64,000 nt of DNA. Source: UBA9926 sp038131595. Its GTDB lineage: Bacteria > Pseudomonadota > Gammaproteobacteria > Pseudomonadales > Azotimanducaceae. The stretch's first letter is position 1; each line of letters starts with the position of its first letter. The notes below the pieces were generated by a model. The model was given only the letters and a program-made list of their open reading frames with translations. It ran no database searches and had not been told where the DNA came from. Shown here piece after piece: positions 27,427-36,207 of this stretch. The stretch covers positions 1-64,000 of the forward strand of contig JAYPPR010000006.1 in the NCBI GenBank assembly GCA_038131595.1. Direction: 5' to 3'. Position numbers and translations under genes: made by a program.

Positions 27427-28016
27427 GCGTAGATCACGCCCTACACTACGGACTGTTAAAGGAGCTCGGCCGATACGAACCGGAGGGGAAGCCTCCTGTC
27501 GATCAATGGCAGCCCAGTCGAGTGACAGACATTGATATGAATATCGATAGTGAGGGGCAGTGGTTTTTTGAGGGCTCGCCGATCATGAGGCCTCGACTGA
27601 TCCGGCTGTTTGCGAGTGTTTTAAGACGAGACAATGATGAGTACTTTTTGGTTACACCGGTAGAAGCTTGCCGAATCCACGTTGCAGATGTGCCTTTTAC
27701 AGTAGTTTTGGCAGATGTCGGATCTGATGGTGCTGGCGATGACTCCCAGTCCGTGATTGTGACAACGAATGTTGGCGATACGTTCACGATTGACCAGCAG
27801 CATCCGCTGCGAGTTGGGCAAACAGGTCCCTCAAAAGGATTGCTTTATGCCCACGTGCGTTCTGGCCTCGACGCGAAGTTCAACAGAAGCAGTTACTATG
27901 AGGTAATGAACCGAGTCGAGCTCGATAAAGAAACAGGACGATACGTGATTCGAAGTGTCGGTAAAGCCTTCGAGGTGGAGGCTAGCGACGTGTCGAGTGC
28001 CGTCAGCGACGCTTAG
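27423..28016 (+). CDS. DUF1285 protein
   Basis: About 197 residues of the DUF1285 family, recognised from PPVDQWQPSRVTDIDMNID, GQWFFEGSPIMRPRLIRLFA and the following VLRRDNDEYFLVTPVE. The structure is known in the family but not the function. The start is inferred to be TTG 27423, which overlaps the phosphoesterase TGA (TTGA) and has GGAGG about ten bases upstream; no ATG gives the conserved N-terminal part. Translationally coupled to the phosphoesterase. Confidence 0.8.
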   Translation: MSVDHALHYGLLKELGRYEPEGKPPVDQWQPSRVTDIDMNIDSEGQWFFEGSPIMRPRLIRLFASVLRRDNDEYFLVTPVEACRIHVADVPFTVVLADVGSDGAGDDSQSVIVTTNVGDTFTIDQQHPLRVGQTGPSKGLLYAHVRSGLDAKFNRSSYYEVMNRVELDKETGRYVIRSVGKAFEVEASDVSSAVSDA

Positions 28017-28022
28017 GATACG

Positions 28023-28052
28023 AATAAGGCGCAGCGAGTGCCGCGCCTTATT
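28023..28052. terminator. Hairpin between convergent DUF1285 and ETF-QO genes
   Basis: Ten-base-pair stem AATAAGGCGC / GCGCCTTATT with a ten-base loop, placed between two converging genes. There is no strong U-run on either strand, so it may act as a weak bidirectional terminator or an mRNA 3' end stabiliser. Confidence 0.5.
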
Positions 28053-28095
28053 AACCCATTCTTGGTTTTAGATTAAGGGAAATCGCTCAGGCGGA

Positions 28096-29739
28096 TTACA
28101 TATTGCCGTAATTCGGTCCACCAGTGCCTTCTGGCACCACCCAAGTAATGTTCTGGGCAGGGTCCTTAATGTCGCAGGTCTTGCAGTGAATGCAGTTTTG
28201 CGCATTGATTTGAAAGCGAGGACCATCTACCTCTTCAATCACTTCATAGACTCCTGCTGGGCAGTATCTCTGCGCTGGCTCGTCGTATTTGGGCAGGTTC
28301 GTCCCAACAGGGATGTCTGGATCGGTCAAGCGCAGATGGCAGGGCTGATCCTCTTCGTGATAGGTGTTTGTCAAAAAGACGCTGCTAAGCTTGTCAAAAC
28401 TAATCACACCATCGGGCTTGGGATAGTCGGGCCGTTTTGCGGCTGCTTGGTCCTTTAGTTTCGCGTGATCCGGTTTCGGGTCGAGCCAAGTAAAAGGTAG
28501 CTTGCCTCTAAAGATGTACTGATCGATCCATGCAAACATGGCGCCTAGGAACATACCAAATCGATGCTGCGCCGGCATAATATTCCTAGCTTTATGCAAC
28601 TCATCGTAAAGCCATGATTGCTGATAGAGCTCTCCGTATTGGGTCAGCTCATCGCGCCCTTCCGCGCCACTTGCGAGTGCGTTGAACATCGCCTCTGCAG
28701 CGAGCATCCCAGACTTCATGGCGGTGTGTGTGCCTTTTTGCTTGAGGTTATTTAAGAACCCAGCATCATCGCCAACTAACAGGCCGCCAGGCATGACTAG
28801 CTTTGGAAGTGACTGAAAGCCGCCCTTAACCACCGCTCGAGCGCCATAAGCCACGCGTTTACCGCCCTCCAGCACATTTTTGATAACAGGGTGCTGCTTG
28901 TAACGCTGGAACTCATCAAACGGCGATAAATGGGGGTTGGAATATCCAAGATCGACGATTAAGCCAAGCGCAACCTGGTTGTTCTCCAAGTGATACAGAT
29001 AGGATCCACCCAGTGTTCCGCCTGGGCCAAAATCCAGTGGCCAGCCCACCGTATGGACAACCTTACCGGGCACGTGTTTTTCAGCAGGAATATCCCAGAT
29101 CTCTTTGAAGCCGATGCCGTAGTGTTGTGTGTCGCTATCCTGATCAAGATTGAATCTTGAGATGAGCGATTTGCCTAGATGGCCGCGACAGCCTTCAGCG
29201 AATACGGTGTACTTGGCGTGCAATTCGTACCCTGGCGTAAAGGTTGGTTTCTGTTCGCCGTCTGCGCCGACGCCCATATCACCGGTAGCAATGCCCTTAA
29301 TGGAGCCATCGTCGTGAAAGAGGACCTCTGACGCGGCGAACCCTGGGAAAATGTTGACTCCGAGCTCCTCAGCTTGCTCTCCAAGCCACCGGCACAAGTT
29401 GCCAAGACTCGTTGCATAATTGCCTTCATTATGGAGCGCGCTGGGAATGAATAGACTGGGTAGGCGCATGCTCTGCTTTTCATCGACCAGCATATACACA
29501 TCATCATCGGTCACTGGGTTAGTGAGCGGTGCGCCCATGGCTTGCCAATCTGGGAAGAGCTCGTTTAGCGCGGTGGGTTCAACCACTGCTCCTGAGAGGA
29601 TGTGCGCGCCAATTTCAGATCCTTTCTCAACCAGGCAGATGGAAATCTCCGCGTCTGCTTCTAAGGCAAGTTGTGAAAGCTTGATTGCCGTTGCAAGGCC
29701 CGCGGGTCCGCCGCCGACAATGACAACATCGAATTCCAT
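28096..29739 (-). CDS. Electron transfer flavoprotein-ubiquinone oxidoreductase
   Basis: Passes electrons from reduced ETF to the quinone pool at the membrane. About 547 residues. The N-terminal FAD motif is VVIVGGGPAGLATA, and the C-terminal ferredoxin-like [4Fe-4S] domain ends with CIHCKTCDIKDP...GGPNYGNM; the first ligand is in RYCPAGVYE. ATG 29739 is chosen, preceded by GGAAAGAGA; an in-frame GTG five codons upstream is less likely. It is divergent from etfBA, its partner genes. Confidence 0.96.
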   Translation of the reverse strand: MEFDVVIVGGGPAGLATAIKLSQLALEADAEISICLVEKGSEIGAHILSGAVVEPTALNELFPDWQAMGAPLTNPVTDDDVYMLVDEKQSMRLPSLFIPSALHNEGNYATSLGNLCRWLGEQAEELGVNIFPGFAASEVLFHDDGSIKGIATGDMGVGADGEQKPTFTPGYELHAKYTVFAEGCRGHLGKSLISRFNLDQDSDTQHYGIGFKEIWDIPAEKHVPGKVVHTVGWPLDFGPGGTLGGSYLYHLENNQVALGLIVDLGYSNPHLSPFDEFQRYKQHPVIKNVLEGGKRVAYGARAVVKGGFQSLPKLVMPGGLLVGDDAGFLNNLKQKGTHTAMKSGMLAAEAMFNALASGAEGRDELTQYGELYQQSWLYDELHKARNIMPAQHRFGMFLGAMFAWIDQYIFRGKLPFTWLDPKPDHAKLKDQAAAKRPDYPKPDGVISFDKLSSVFLTNTYHEEDQPCHLRLTDPDIPVGTNLPKYDEPAQRYCPAGVYEVIEEVDGPRFQINAQNCIHCKTCDIKDPAQNITWVVPEGTGGPNYGNM

Positions 29740-30143
29740 GGATTCTCTTTCCACCCGTCTCGCTCCAGTCCGTTGATTTGTTCGAGGCGTGCATTGTAGG
29801 AAATGTGGCAGCGTTAGGGAACTGAGTCGCAGGCTGAATCGACCCCGAAAATGGAGTTTTTAAGCCCTATCATTCCCTGTGATATTGAGTAATCGACCCA
29901 GTGAAGAGAATACGTGGGGTGACAGGAAGCCCGACCCACGGTAGGGGCCTAAGTCCCCATTAAATCAGTGATTTCAGCCCGTTTTTGACCCAATAACTCT
30001 CCCTTTGGATAGCACCCATCGCAGAGGCATTTGCTTGTAATCGATGGGGCGAAACGGCAGAATACCGGCCTCCGAAATCGGGCAGGTGCGACTGGGTTAC
30101 GAGGCCCACAGGAGCATCGCCTGGCCATTGCTAGAGAGGATTC
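29740..30143. other. Divergent intergenic region between ETF-QO and etfB
   Basis: About 400 bases that should hold the promoters for both ETF-QO (minus) and etfBA (plus). I see an AGAGAGGA Shine-Dalgarno before etfB but no clear -35/-10 pair or operator palindrome, and no RNA gene. Confidence 0.4.
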
Positions 30144-30896
30144 ATGAAAGTTCTTGTCACTGTAAAACGCGTCGTTGACTACAACGTCAATATCCGCGTG
30201 CTCAACGATCATTCTGGTGTTGATCTGAACAATGTGAAGATGTCGGTCAATCCCTTTGATGAAATCGCTATTGAAGAGGCGGTTCGATTAAAAGAGGCCG
30301 GAAAAGCAGACGAGGTAGTTGTCGTGTCTGTTGGCGCAGCAAATTGCCAGGAGCAAATCCGCACTGCACTCGCCTTGGGTGCGGACCGAGGGATTTTGGT
30401 TGAGACCGATGTGGACATCCAGCCGCTTGGTATTGCAAAGGTGCTGAAAGCGGTGATTGATCAAGAACAACCGCAACTCATTATCGCTGGCAAGCAGGCC
30501 ATCGATGGTGATAACTCGCAGACAGGGCAGATGCTAGCGGCACTTTGCGGGTACTCGCAGGCCACCTTCGCCTCGGAAGTTGAACTTGGGGACGGTAAAG
30601 CAACGGTAACTCGGGAGATCGATGGGGGACTGGAAACTATCTCGGTCGCGCTGCCAGCGATTGTGACCACTGATTTGCGTCTCAATGAGCCGCGTTACGC
30701 GTCGCTGCCTAACATCATGAAAGCCAAGAAAAAGCCGATAGATACCACGTCGCCTGAAGCACTCGGTGTCGATGTGACGCCTTCTGTTACGACGCTGAAG
30801 GTGGAACCACCTGCTGAGCGAGCTGCGGGTATCAAGGTCGAAACTGTCGAGGAATTGGTTGATAAATTGAAGAACGAAGCAAAGGTGATCTCATGA
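30144..30896 (+). CDS. etfB: Electron transfer flavoprotein beta subunit
   Basis: 250 residues. MKVLVTVKRVVDYNVNIRV and MSVNPFDEIAIEEAVRLKE are the standard beta-ETF N-terminus, AGKQAIDGDNSQTGQM contains the AMP-binding loop, and DLRLNEPRYASLPNIMKAKKK is the family signature. Together with EtfA it accepts electrons from acyl-CoA dehydrogenases. The stop codon overlaps the etfA start (ATGA). Confidence 0.97.
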   Translation: MKVLVTVKRVVDYNVNIRVLNDHSGVDLNNVKMSVNPFDEIAIEEAVRLKEAGKADEVVVVSVGAANCQEQIRTALALGADRGILVETDVDIQPLGIAKVLKAVIDQEQPQLIIAGKQAIDGDNSQTGQMLAALCGYSQATFASEVELGDGKATVTREIDGGLETISVALPAIVTTDLRLNEPRYASLPNIMKAKKKPIDTTSPEALGVDVTPSVTTLKVEPPAERAAGIKVETVEELVDKLKNEAKVIS

Positions 30897-31822
30897 GTAT
30901 CTTAGTTGTTGCCGAACATGACCAACAGCAGATTAAAGTACCGACGCGTGTAGCGTTGGCGGCCGCGGCTGCAATTGGCGGAGACGTTGATGTGTTAGTC
31001 GCTGGTGAGGGCTGTCAGGCAGCAGCAGACGCTGCGGCCCAAATCCCTGGGGTAAGCAAGGTGCTCATGGCGGACTCTGCGCAATATGGTCACGCACTGG
31101 CAGAAGAAATGGCCTCGATTGTCGCTTCCGTTGCAGAAGGCTACAGCCACATCATTGCGGCGACCACCACGTCAAGTAAGAACTACATGCCACGCGTTGC
31201 GGCGATGCTCGACGTTGCGCAGATCTCCGACATTATCTCGGTGGAGAGCCCCGACACGTTTAAGCGGCCGATCTACGCGGGTAACGCGATAGCCACGGTC
31301 CAAAGCGCGGACTCGGTGAAGGTGCTCACAGTTCGTGGGACCGCATTCGACCCAGTTCCTGCTGAGGGTGGAAGCGCGGCGGTTGAGACCGTCGGTGCCA
31401 CCGATGCTGTCGGCGTCTCCGAGTGGGTGAAGGAGGATGTCGTCGAGCTAGAACGTCCCGAATTGACGGCGGCCAGCGTTATTATTTCTGGTGGAAGAGG
31501 GATGCAAAACGGCGAAAACTTCTCGTTGTTAGAGTCGGTTGCAGACAAGCTGGGCGCTGCTATCGGCGCCTCTCGAGCCGCAGTGGATGCCGGGTTTGTG
31601 CCCAACGATATGCAGGTTGGACAAACCGGCAAGATCGTAGCTCCTGACCTCTATATTGCCGTGGGTATCAGCGGAGCTATCCAGCACCTCGCTGGTATGA
31701 AGGACAGCAAGGTGATCGTCGCGATCAACAAAGACGAAGATGCACCTATCTTCCAAGTCGCAGATTACGGACTCGTGGCGGATCTCTTTAAAGCCGTTCC
31801 AGAGATGGATGCGCTTTTATAG
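30893..31822 (+). CDS. etfA: Electron transfer flavoprotein alpha subunit
   Basis: 309 residues. The C-terminal FAD-binding domain is clear: VISGGRGMQNGENF, ASRAAVDAGFVPNDMQVGQTG, and PDLYIAVGISGAIQHLAGM...VIVAINKDEDAPIF. It overlaps etfB by four bases and ends before a strong terminator, giving a two-gene etfBA operon opposite ETF-QO. Confidence 0.97.
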   Translation: MSILVVAEHDQQQIKVPTRVALAAAAAIGGDVDVLVAGEGCQAAADAAAQIPGVSKVLMADSAQYGHALAEEMASIVASVAEGYSHIIAATTTSSKNYMPRVAAMLDVAQISDIISVESPDTFKRPIYAGNAIATVQSADSVKVLTVRGTAFDPVPAEGGSAAVETVGATDAVGVSEWVKEDVVELERPELTAASVIISGGRGMQNGENFSLLESVADKLGAAIGASRAAVDAGFVPNDMQVGQTGKIVAPDLYIAVGISGAIQHLAGMKDSKVIVAINKDEDAPIFQVADYGLVADLFKAVPEMDALL

Positions 31823-31891
31823 AGATTGCTAGTAGGGAAGTAGAGTAACTCTGGGTTGGCGAGATACCTTGTTAAGAATCTAAGTCATCCC

Positions 31892-31929
31892 AAACAAAAA
31901 AGCCCGGTTTGACCGGGCTTTTTTGTTTA
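31892..31929 (+). terminator. Strong rho-independent terminator after etfBA
   Basis: Stem core AGCCCGG / CCGGGCT with loop TTTGA, flanked by an A-run on the 5' side and TTTTTTGTTT on the 3' side that extend the pairing. It lies about 70 bases after the etfA stop. The A-run also makes it usable from the other strand. Confidence 0.92.
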
Positions 31930-32045
31930 CGGAGTTATCACAATGACGGGTAAGCCTCAGGTCCAAAGAGATACGCTTTCTCTATCATTGCTGTTTGGGC
32001 GGCAATGTCATATGCGCATCATCTCGCGCCTAGTCTTGCTCCGAT

Positions 32046-32387
32046 TCAGGTTGAAGCGTCGATAAAAAGAGATTGCCTGGAGGCGAGGTGCCTATCGCGG
32101 AAGTACAAAAATAGCGGTAACCCAAGTGAAGGTCCTACGCAGCAGGTTGCAAGGGGCGCCACCCATCGGCGCGACATACCTACTCTTCTACCTTCAACTT
32201 CAGTGAAGATGATCAAAACAAGGGCCGTAACAATGACATCTAGCCAGGCGAAGAGGGCGAGCGGTTGTTGCCAAATGGTCGTGATCAGTAGGATGGGCGA
32301 AAATCCATGGTGTGTTATCCACTCGCCAAATGCGGCAAAGGGGAAGAGCGTACCGGCAAAACAAGCAAGGAGATAAAAGCGAGCCAT
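32046..32387 (-). CDS. DUF2834 membrane protein
   Basis: 113 residues with about three hydrophobic segments, beginning with a signal-like ARFYLLACFAGTLFPFAAF, then WLDVIVTALVLIIFTEVEGRR, and a third span before LYFRDRHL. The order and the FTEVEGRR motif fit DUF2834. No function is known. It stands on the same strand as pyrB but 103 bases downstream. Confidence 0.75.
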   Translation of the reverse strand: MARFYLLACFAGTLFPFAAFGEWITHHGFSPILLITTIWQQPLALFAWLDVIVTALVLIIFTEVEGRRVGMSRRWVAPLATCCVGPSLGLPLFLYFRDRHLASRQSLFIDAST

Positions 32388-32490
32388 GTTCAGTACTCCG
32401 TATCTGTCGGTGACAGGAACCGCAATTAGCGCTCGGAATTCGTAATGTTCCTACGAACGCCTTCGCTCAGCGAAGTGCCTGGTTAAGTAC

Positions 32491-33504
32491 TCAGAAGCGG
32501 CGCGCGGTATACCAATTCACAGGTCTGCTGGACTCTTGCACTTGATCGACCACATCCAAAACCAGTGCGAATAAAGCCATTCGAATAACTACGCCGTTGT
32601 CGGTCTGCCGAAAAATAGCGAGATTGGGGTTGTCGTTTAAATCATTGTCGAGTTCGTTTGCTTCTGCTCTAGAGTCGCGAGGCAGGGGGTGCATAATCAC
32701 TGTGTTTGGCTGGCAGAACTCGGTATAAACCGCTTGGTTTAACCGAAACAATCCTTTGTATCGCAGTGCTTCCTCTGGGCTATCGAAGCGCTCTTCTTGA
32801 GTTCTGGTGACGTAAACGATGTCCGCTTGACTGATCCCCTCTTGAAGGTTTGAGGTCTCCGTGACCTGATGACCTTTGCTTCGCATAAACTCGATGTAGT
32901 CAGACGGTAGGCGTAGCGCTTCCGGCGAGACGAGGGAGAACTGGATCGATTCGAACAATGCCAGCAGTTTGCACAAGGAGTGGACCGCCCGGCCGAAACG
33001 AAGATCGCCAACCAGCGCGATGGTCATTTTGTCGATGGGTTTGTGATTGTGTCGCAGTTCGCGATCGATCGTGTAAAGGTCTAGCAATGCTTGACTCGGA
33101 TGTTCATTGGCACCATCCCCGCCATTCACCACGGGTACTCGCGAGGCAGCAGCAAACTCTGCGACGGAGCCTTCTATTTCGTGCCTCATGACGATGGCGT
33201 CGCTGTAGCCACTTAGCACCCTGGCCGTGTCGTAAAAGGATTCACCCTTCGCCAGCGCTGAGGCTTTGATACCGGTCGTCTCGCGAACCTCGCCGCCGAG
33301 CAAATTCCAGGCGCACCCAAAGCTCACTCGAGTTCTGGTGCTAGGCTCAAAAAACATATTGCCGAGGATTGCGCCTTCTAGTACTCGTGTGACTCGTTCC
33401 CTATTCGCGTAGGGCAGCATCGAGTCGGCGACCTTGAAAATGCGGTCAATGTCCGATCGTTCAAACTGGTCGACGCTCAAAATGTGATTGCCAACGAAAT
33501 CCAA
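32491..33504 (-). CDS. pyrB: Aspartate carbamoyltransferase catalytic subunit
   Basis: Second step of pyrimidine synthesis: carbamoyl phosphate plus aspartate to carbamoyl aspartate. 337 residues. Carbamoyl-phosphate binding is in FFEPSTRTRVSFG, the flexible Lys loop in SALAKGESF, substrate contacts in GGDGANEHPSQALLDLY, and the aspartate-loop motif in HPLPRDSR. It begins at TTG 33504, with AGGAAT upstream. It is longer than E. coli PyrB (311) and has no pyrI or pyrC beside it. It follows a LysR gene by 11 bases, so the two are probably co-transcribed, which is unusual. Confidence 0.92.
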   Translation of the reverse strand: MDFVGNHILSVDQFERSDIDRIFKVADSMLPYANRERVTRVLEGAILGNMFFEPSTRTRVSFGCAWNLLGGEVRETTGIKASALAKGESFYDTARVLSGYSDAIVMRHEIEGSVAEFAAASRVPVVNGGDGANEHPSQALLDLYTIDRELRHNHKPIDKMTIALVGDLRFGRAVHSLCKLLALFESIQFSLVSPEALRLPSDYIEFMRSKGHQVTETSNLQEGISQADIVYVTRTQEERFDSPEEALRYKGLFRLNQAVYTEFCQPNTVIMHPLPRDSRAEANELDNDLNDNPNLAIFRQTDNGVVIRMALFALVLDVVDQVQESSRPVNWYTARRF

Positions 33505-33515
33505 TTCAGTATTCC

Positions 33516-34418
33516 TTAAGACAAGTGTGCATCAATAATGAACTGTCTGAACCAAACATTCGCCTGGTCTTTATCGGTGCTTTCATGCCAGTAGAGGTTG
33601 GTTTCAATGTCTGGAGTATCGATGGGTAGTTGCAGAATCCTGACATTCCCTAACGCTAGCAAGAAGTTGGCGAATGACATGGGCACTGTCATGGCAAGGT
33701 CGCTATTAGCGATGACGATTGGTGTTGAAAGATAGTGCTGGGTGCGCAGCACGATATTCCGCTTAAGTCCGAGCTTGCCAAGGGCAAGGTCCATCGTGCC
33801 AAGTCCTCCACGGCGAGAGGAGATGTGGATGTGCTCGAGCTCTAAATACTCTTCCATGGTGGGGTGATCACTTTTCAGGGGGTGCTCGGAGCGGACAACG
33901 CAAACATAGGGGCTATGGCGCAGCGCTAATTGCTTAATCTGAGGATCAGGCTGGAGTGGAATGTCCAAAGCGATGTCTAGGTTGCCTGCGGCAAGTTCCA
34001 TTGCGAGTTCTCGGCGTCTGACCTGATAGCACTCGATGGCAGCCCTTGGTGCCTGCTCCTGCAGCTTTTGAACTAAGTGAGGTAACCAGATGGCTTGAGA
34101 CAGATCGTTCAAAGATACCCTGAAGCGTTTTGTCGACTCCGAGGGGTTGAATTGCTCGCTGTCTTGAATGCTTGAGCGCATTAGCTCAAGGGACTGCCTA
34201 ACAGAACCGATGATGTTCTGGGCAACAGGGGTTGGGGTCATGCCGTCAGCGGTTCGCACGAAGAGCGGATCGTCAAAGAGCGTTCTCAGTCGCGATAGCG
34301 AATTTGATACGGCGGGTTGGGTGATGCCAATGATTTCGCCGGCTCGAGTCAGGTTGCCCTCTGTGTAGATGGCATCTAAGACAACAAATAAATTAAGGTC
34401 GACATCACTGAGTTTCAT
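33516..34418 (-). CDS. LysR-family transcriptional regulator
   Basis: 300 residues. N-terminal winged helix-turn-helix: DLNLFVVLDAIYTEGNLTRA, IGITQPAVSNSLSRLRTLF, DPLFVRTADGMTPT. The effector domain starts near residue 90 (RFRVSLNDLSQAIWLPHLV). The DLNLF start and DPLFVR motif place it with the NodD/LeuO-like subgroup. It lies immediately upstream of pyrB on the same strand rather than divergent from a target, so its regulon cannot be inferred from position alone. Confidence 0.92.
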   Translation of the reverse strand: MKLSDVDLNLFVVLDAIYTEGNLTRAGEIIGITQPAVSNSLSRLRTLFDDPLFVRTADGMTPTPVAQNIIGSVRQSLELMRSSIQDSEQFNPSESTKRFRVSLNDLSQAIWLPHLVQKLQEQAPRAAIECYQVRRRELAMELAAGNLDIALDIPLQPDPQIKQLALRHSPYVCVVRSEHPLKSDHPTMEEYLELEHIHISSRRGGLGTMDLALGKLGLKRNIVLRTQHYLSTPIVIANSDLAMTVPMSFANFLLALGNVRILQLPIDTPDIETNLYWHESTDKDQANVWFRQFIIDAHLS

Positions 34419-34650
34419 GACTTAATGCACCATCTATCATCGGGGTGAATCTTAAAGCGAAACGAGCAGGAATAGAAGGTAGCGACAGGGCGCCGGCTTC
34501 AGCCTGGATTTCGTCGGTTTGATCATTAATTACTGCTAAACTCGAACAATAGGTTGTACGGTAGCGGTCCTGCTTTGGGTCCTGGTGATGGATGCCCCCG
34601 AAAAAGTCCCCTGCCTACGCTCGAAGCTCCCAAGCGATAGAGATGTGACC

Positions 34651-36198
34651 ATGTCAGAGATGGTAGAAAACCCCACCCTAGAGGTGGATGACTTGGACGA
34701 CGCCGCGATATCGGTCGCGGGTCAGCCAACGATCGGCTTGGTCTCATTCGGTTTCGCCAAGCGAGCGGGTGTTCTGCTCGAGCGTCAGGAGCATTCTGAG
34801 CGACACCTCCTCTATCGCAAACCGCTGAATTGGACTGCGTTTGCGGAAGTCCAAAGGATGGCGGGTCCCCCTACCAGCGTTGAGGGAATAGACCCCGCGG
34901 AATTTGAACGTGCGCTTTCCCGAATCTACGAGCAGGCGTCTGGCGAATCGATGGCACTGATCGAGGATTTGGAGGAGGACCTTGACCTTGGTTCGCTCAT
35001 GGACGCCTTGCCCACTCAAGGCGATCTGTTGGATCAGGATGATGACGCTCCAATCATCCGATTAATCAATAGTCTCTTAGCCGAGGCCGTTAAGGTTGGC
35101 GCTTCAGATATCCACGTCGAGACCTATGAAACGCGGCTGATTGTTCGGTTCCGCGTGGACGGTGTGCTCCGGGAAGTCGTGGCTCCGCAGAGAGCGATAG
35201 CGCCTCTCTTAGTTTCACGTATTAAGGTGATGGCAAGGCTGGACATCGCTGAAAAGCGCTTGCCGCAAGATGGTCGTATATCGGTTCGTGTGGGAGGCAA
35301 AGAAGTAGACGTTAGGGTGTCAACCATTCCCGCGAGCAACGGTGAGCGGGTCGTTATGCGACTCCTTGATAAGCAGGAAGGGAGGAAAGACCTCGGACAC
35401 CTCGGGATGTCGTCCCGGGATCATCAAGGGATGGAATCACTGCTCAGCCGACCACACGGCATCATTTTGGTGACCGGGCCAACGGGCTCGGGGAAGTCAA
35501 CCACGCTCTACGCTGGCCTGGACCAATTGAATGACGCCTCGCGCAATATTCTTACGGTTGAGGATCCTATTGAGTATGACGTGGAAGGAATCGGGCAGAC
35601 GCAGGTTAATCTGAAAGCTGATATGACCTTCGCCAAGGGCCTCCGCGCGATTTTGAGGCAAGACCCGGATGTGGTCATGGTAGGCGAAATTCGAGACTTT
35701 GAGACCGCAGATATCGCTGTTCAGGCCAGTCTCACAGGGCATCTAGTGCTTTCTACGTTGCATACCAACACAGCTATTGGGGCCGTAACTCGGCTTGCCA
35801 ACATGGGGGTTCAGCCTTACCTGCTTTCAAATTCCTTAGCCGGGTTGATTGCTCAGCGGCTGGTCCGCACATTATGCCCCCATTGCAAAGAGCCCCACGT
35901 TCCAGACGACTATGAGCGTCAGTTTCTGCAGCTTGAATCTGGCGATGACCGCCCCATTTACCGAGCCAAGGGTTGTAGAGAATGCGCGTTTGAGGGCTAT
36001 CGTGGGCGGGTAGGTATCTATGAGGTCATTCTTGTAGACGAGACCCTGGGAGAAAAGATCCATACCGGTGCAAGTGAAGTCGAAATGGAGCGAATTGCCC
36101 GCCAACAGGCGCCGAGTATTCGGGCTGATGGTCGTCGGAAGGTGCTCGAGGGTCTAACCACCATGGATGAGATCTTGCGCGTGACCTTAGCCGACTAG
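34651..36198 (+). CDS. gspE: Type II secretion ATPase GspE
   Basis: Cytoplasmic motor of the type II secretion system. About 515 residues. GspE N-terminal domain, then Walker A GPTGSGKST (about residue 276), Asp box VEDPIEYDVEG, Walker B VMVGEIRD and His box LSTLHTN. The tetracysteine zinc motif is CPHC...CREC (about residues 407-444). ATG 34651 (MSEMVENP) is preferred; an open frame to 34585 exists. First gene of gspE-F-G-H-I-J-K-L-M; gspC and gspD, often upstream, are not here. Confidence 0.95.
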   Translation: MSEMVENPTLEVDDLDDAAISVAGQPTIGLVSFGFAKRAGVLLERQEHSERHLLYRKPLNWTAFAEVQRMAGPPTSVEGIDPAEFERALSRIYEQASGESMALIEDLEEDLDLGSLMDALPTQGDLLDQDDDAPIIRLINSLLAEAVKVGASDIHVETYETRLIVRFRVDGVLREVVAPQRAIAPLLVSRIKVMARLDIAEKRLPQDGRISVRVGGKEVDVRVSTIPASNGERVVMRLLDKQEGRKDLGHLGMSSRDHQGMESLLSRPHGIILVTGPTGSGKSTTLYAGLDQLNDASRNILTVEDPIEYDVEGIGQTQVNLKADMTFAKGLRAILRQDPDVVMVGEIRDFETADIAVQASLTGHLVLSTLHTNTAIGAVTRLANMGVQPYLLSNSLAGLIAQRLVRTLCPHCKEPHVPDDYERQFLQLESGDDRPIYRAKGCRECAFEGYRGRVGIYEVILVDETLGEKIHTGASEVEMERIARQQAPSIRADGRRKVLEGLTTMDEILRVTLAD

Positions 36199-36207
36199 GG
36201 TAATTGA

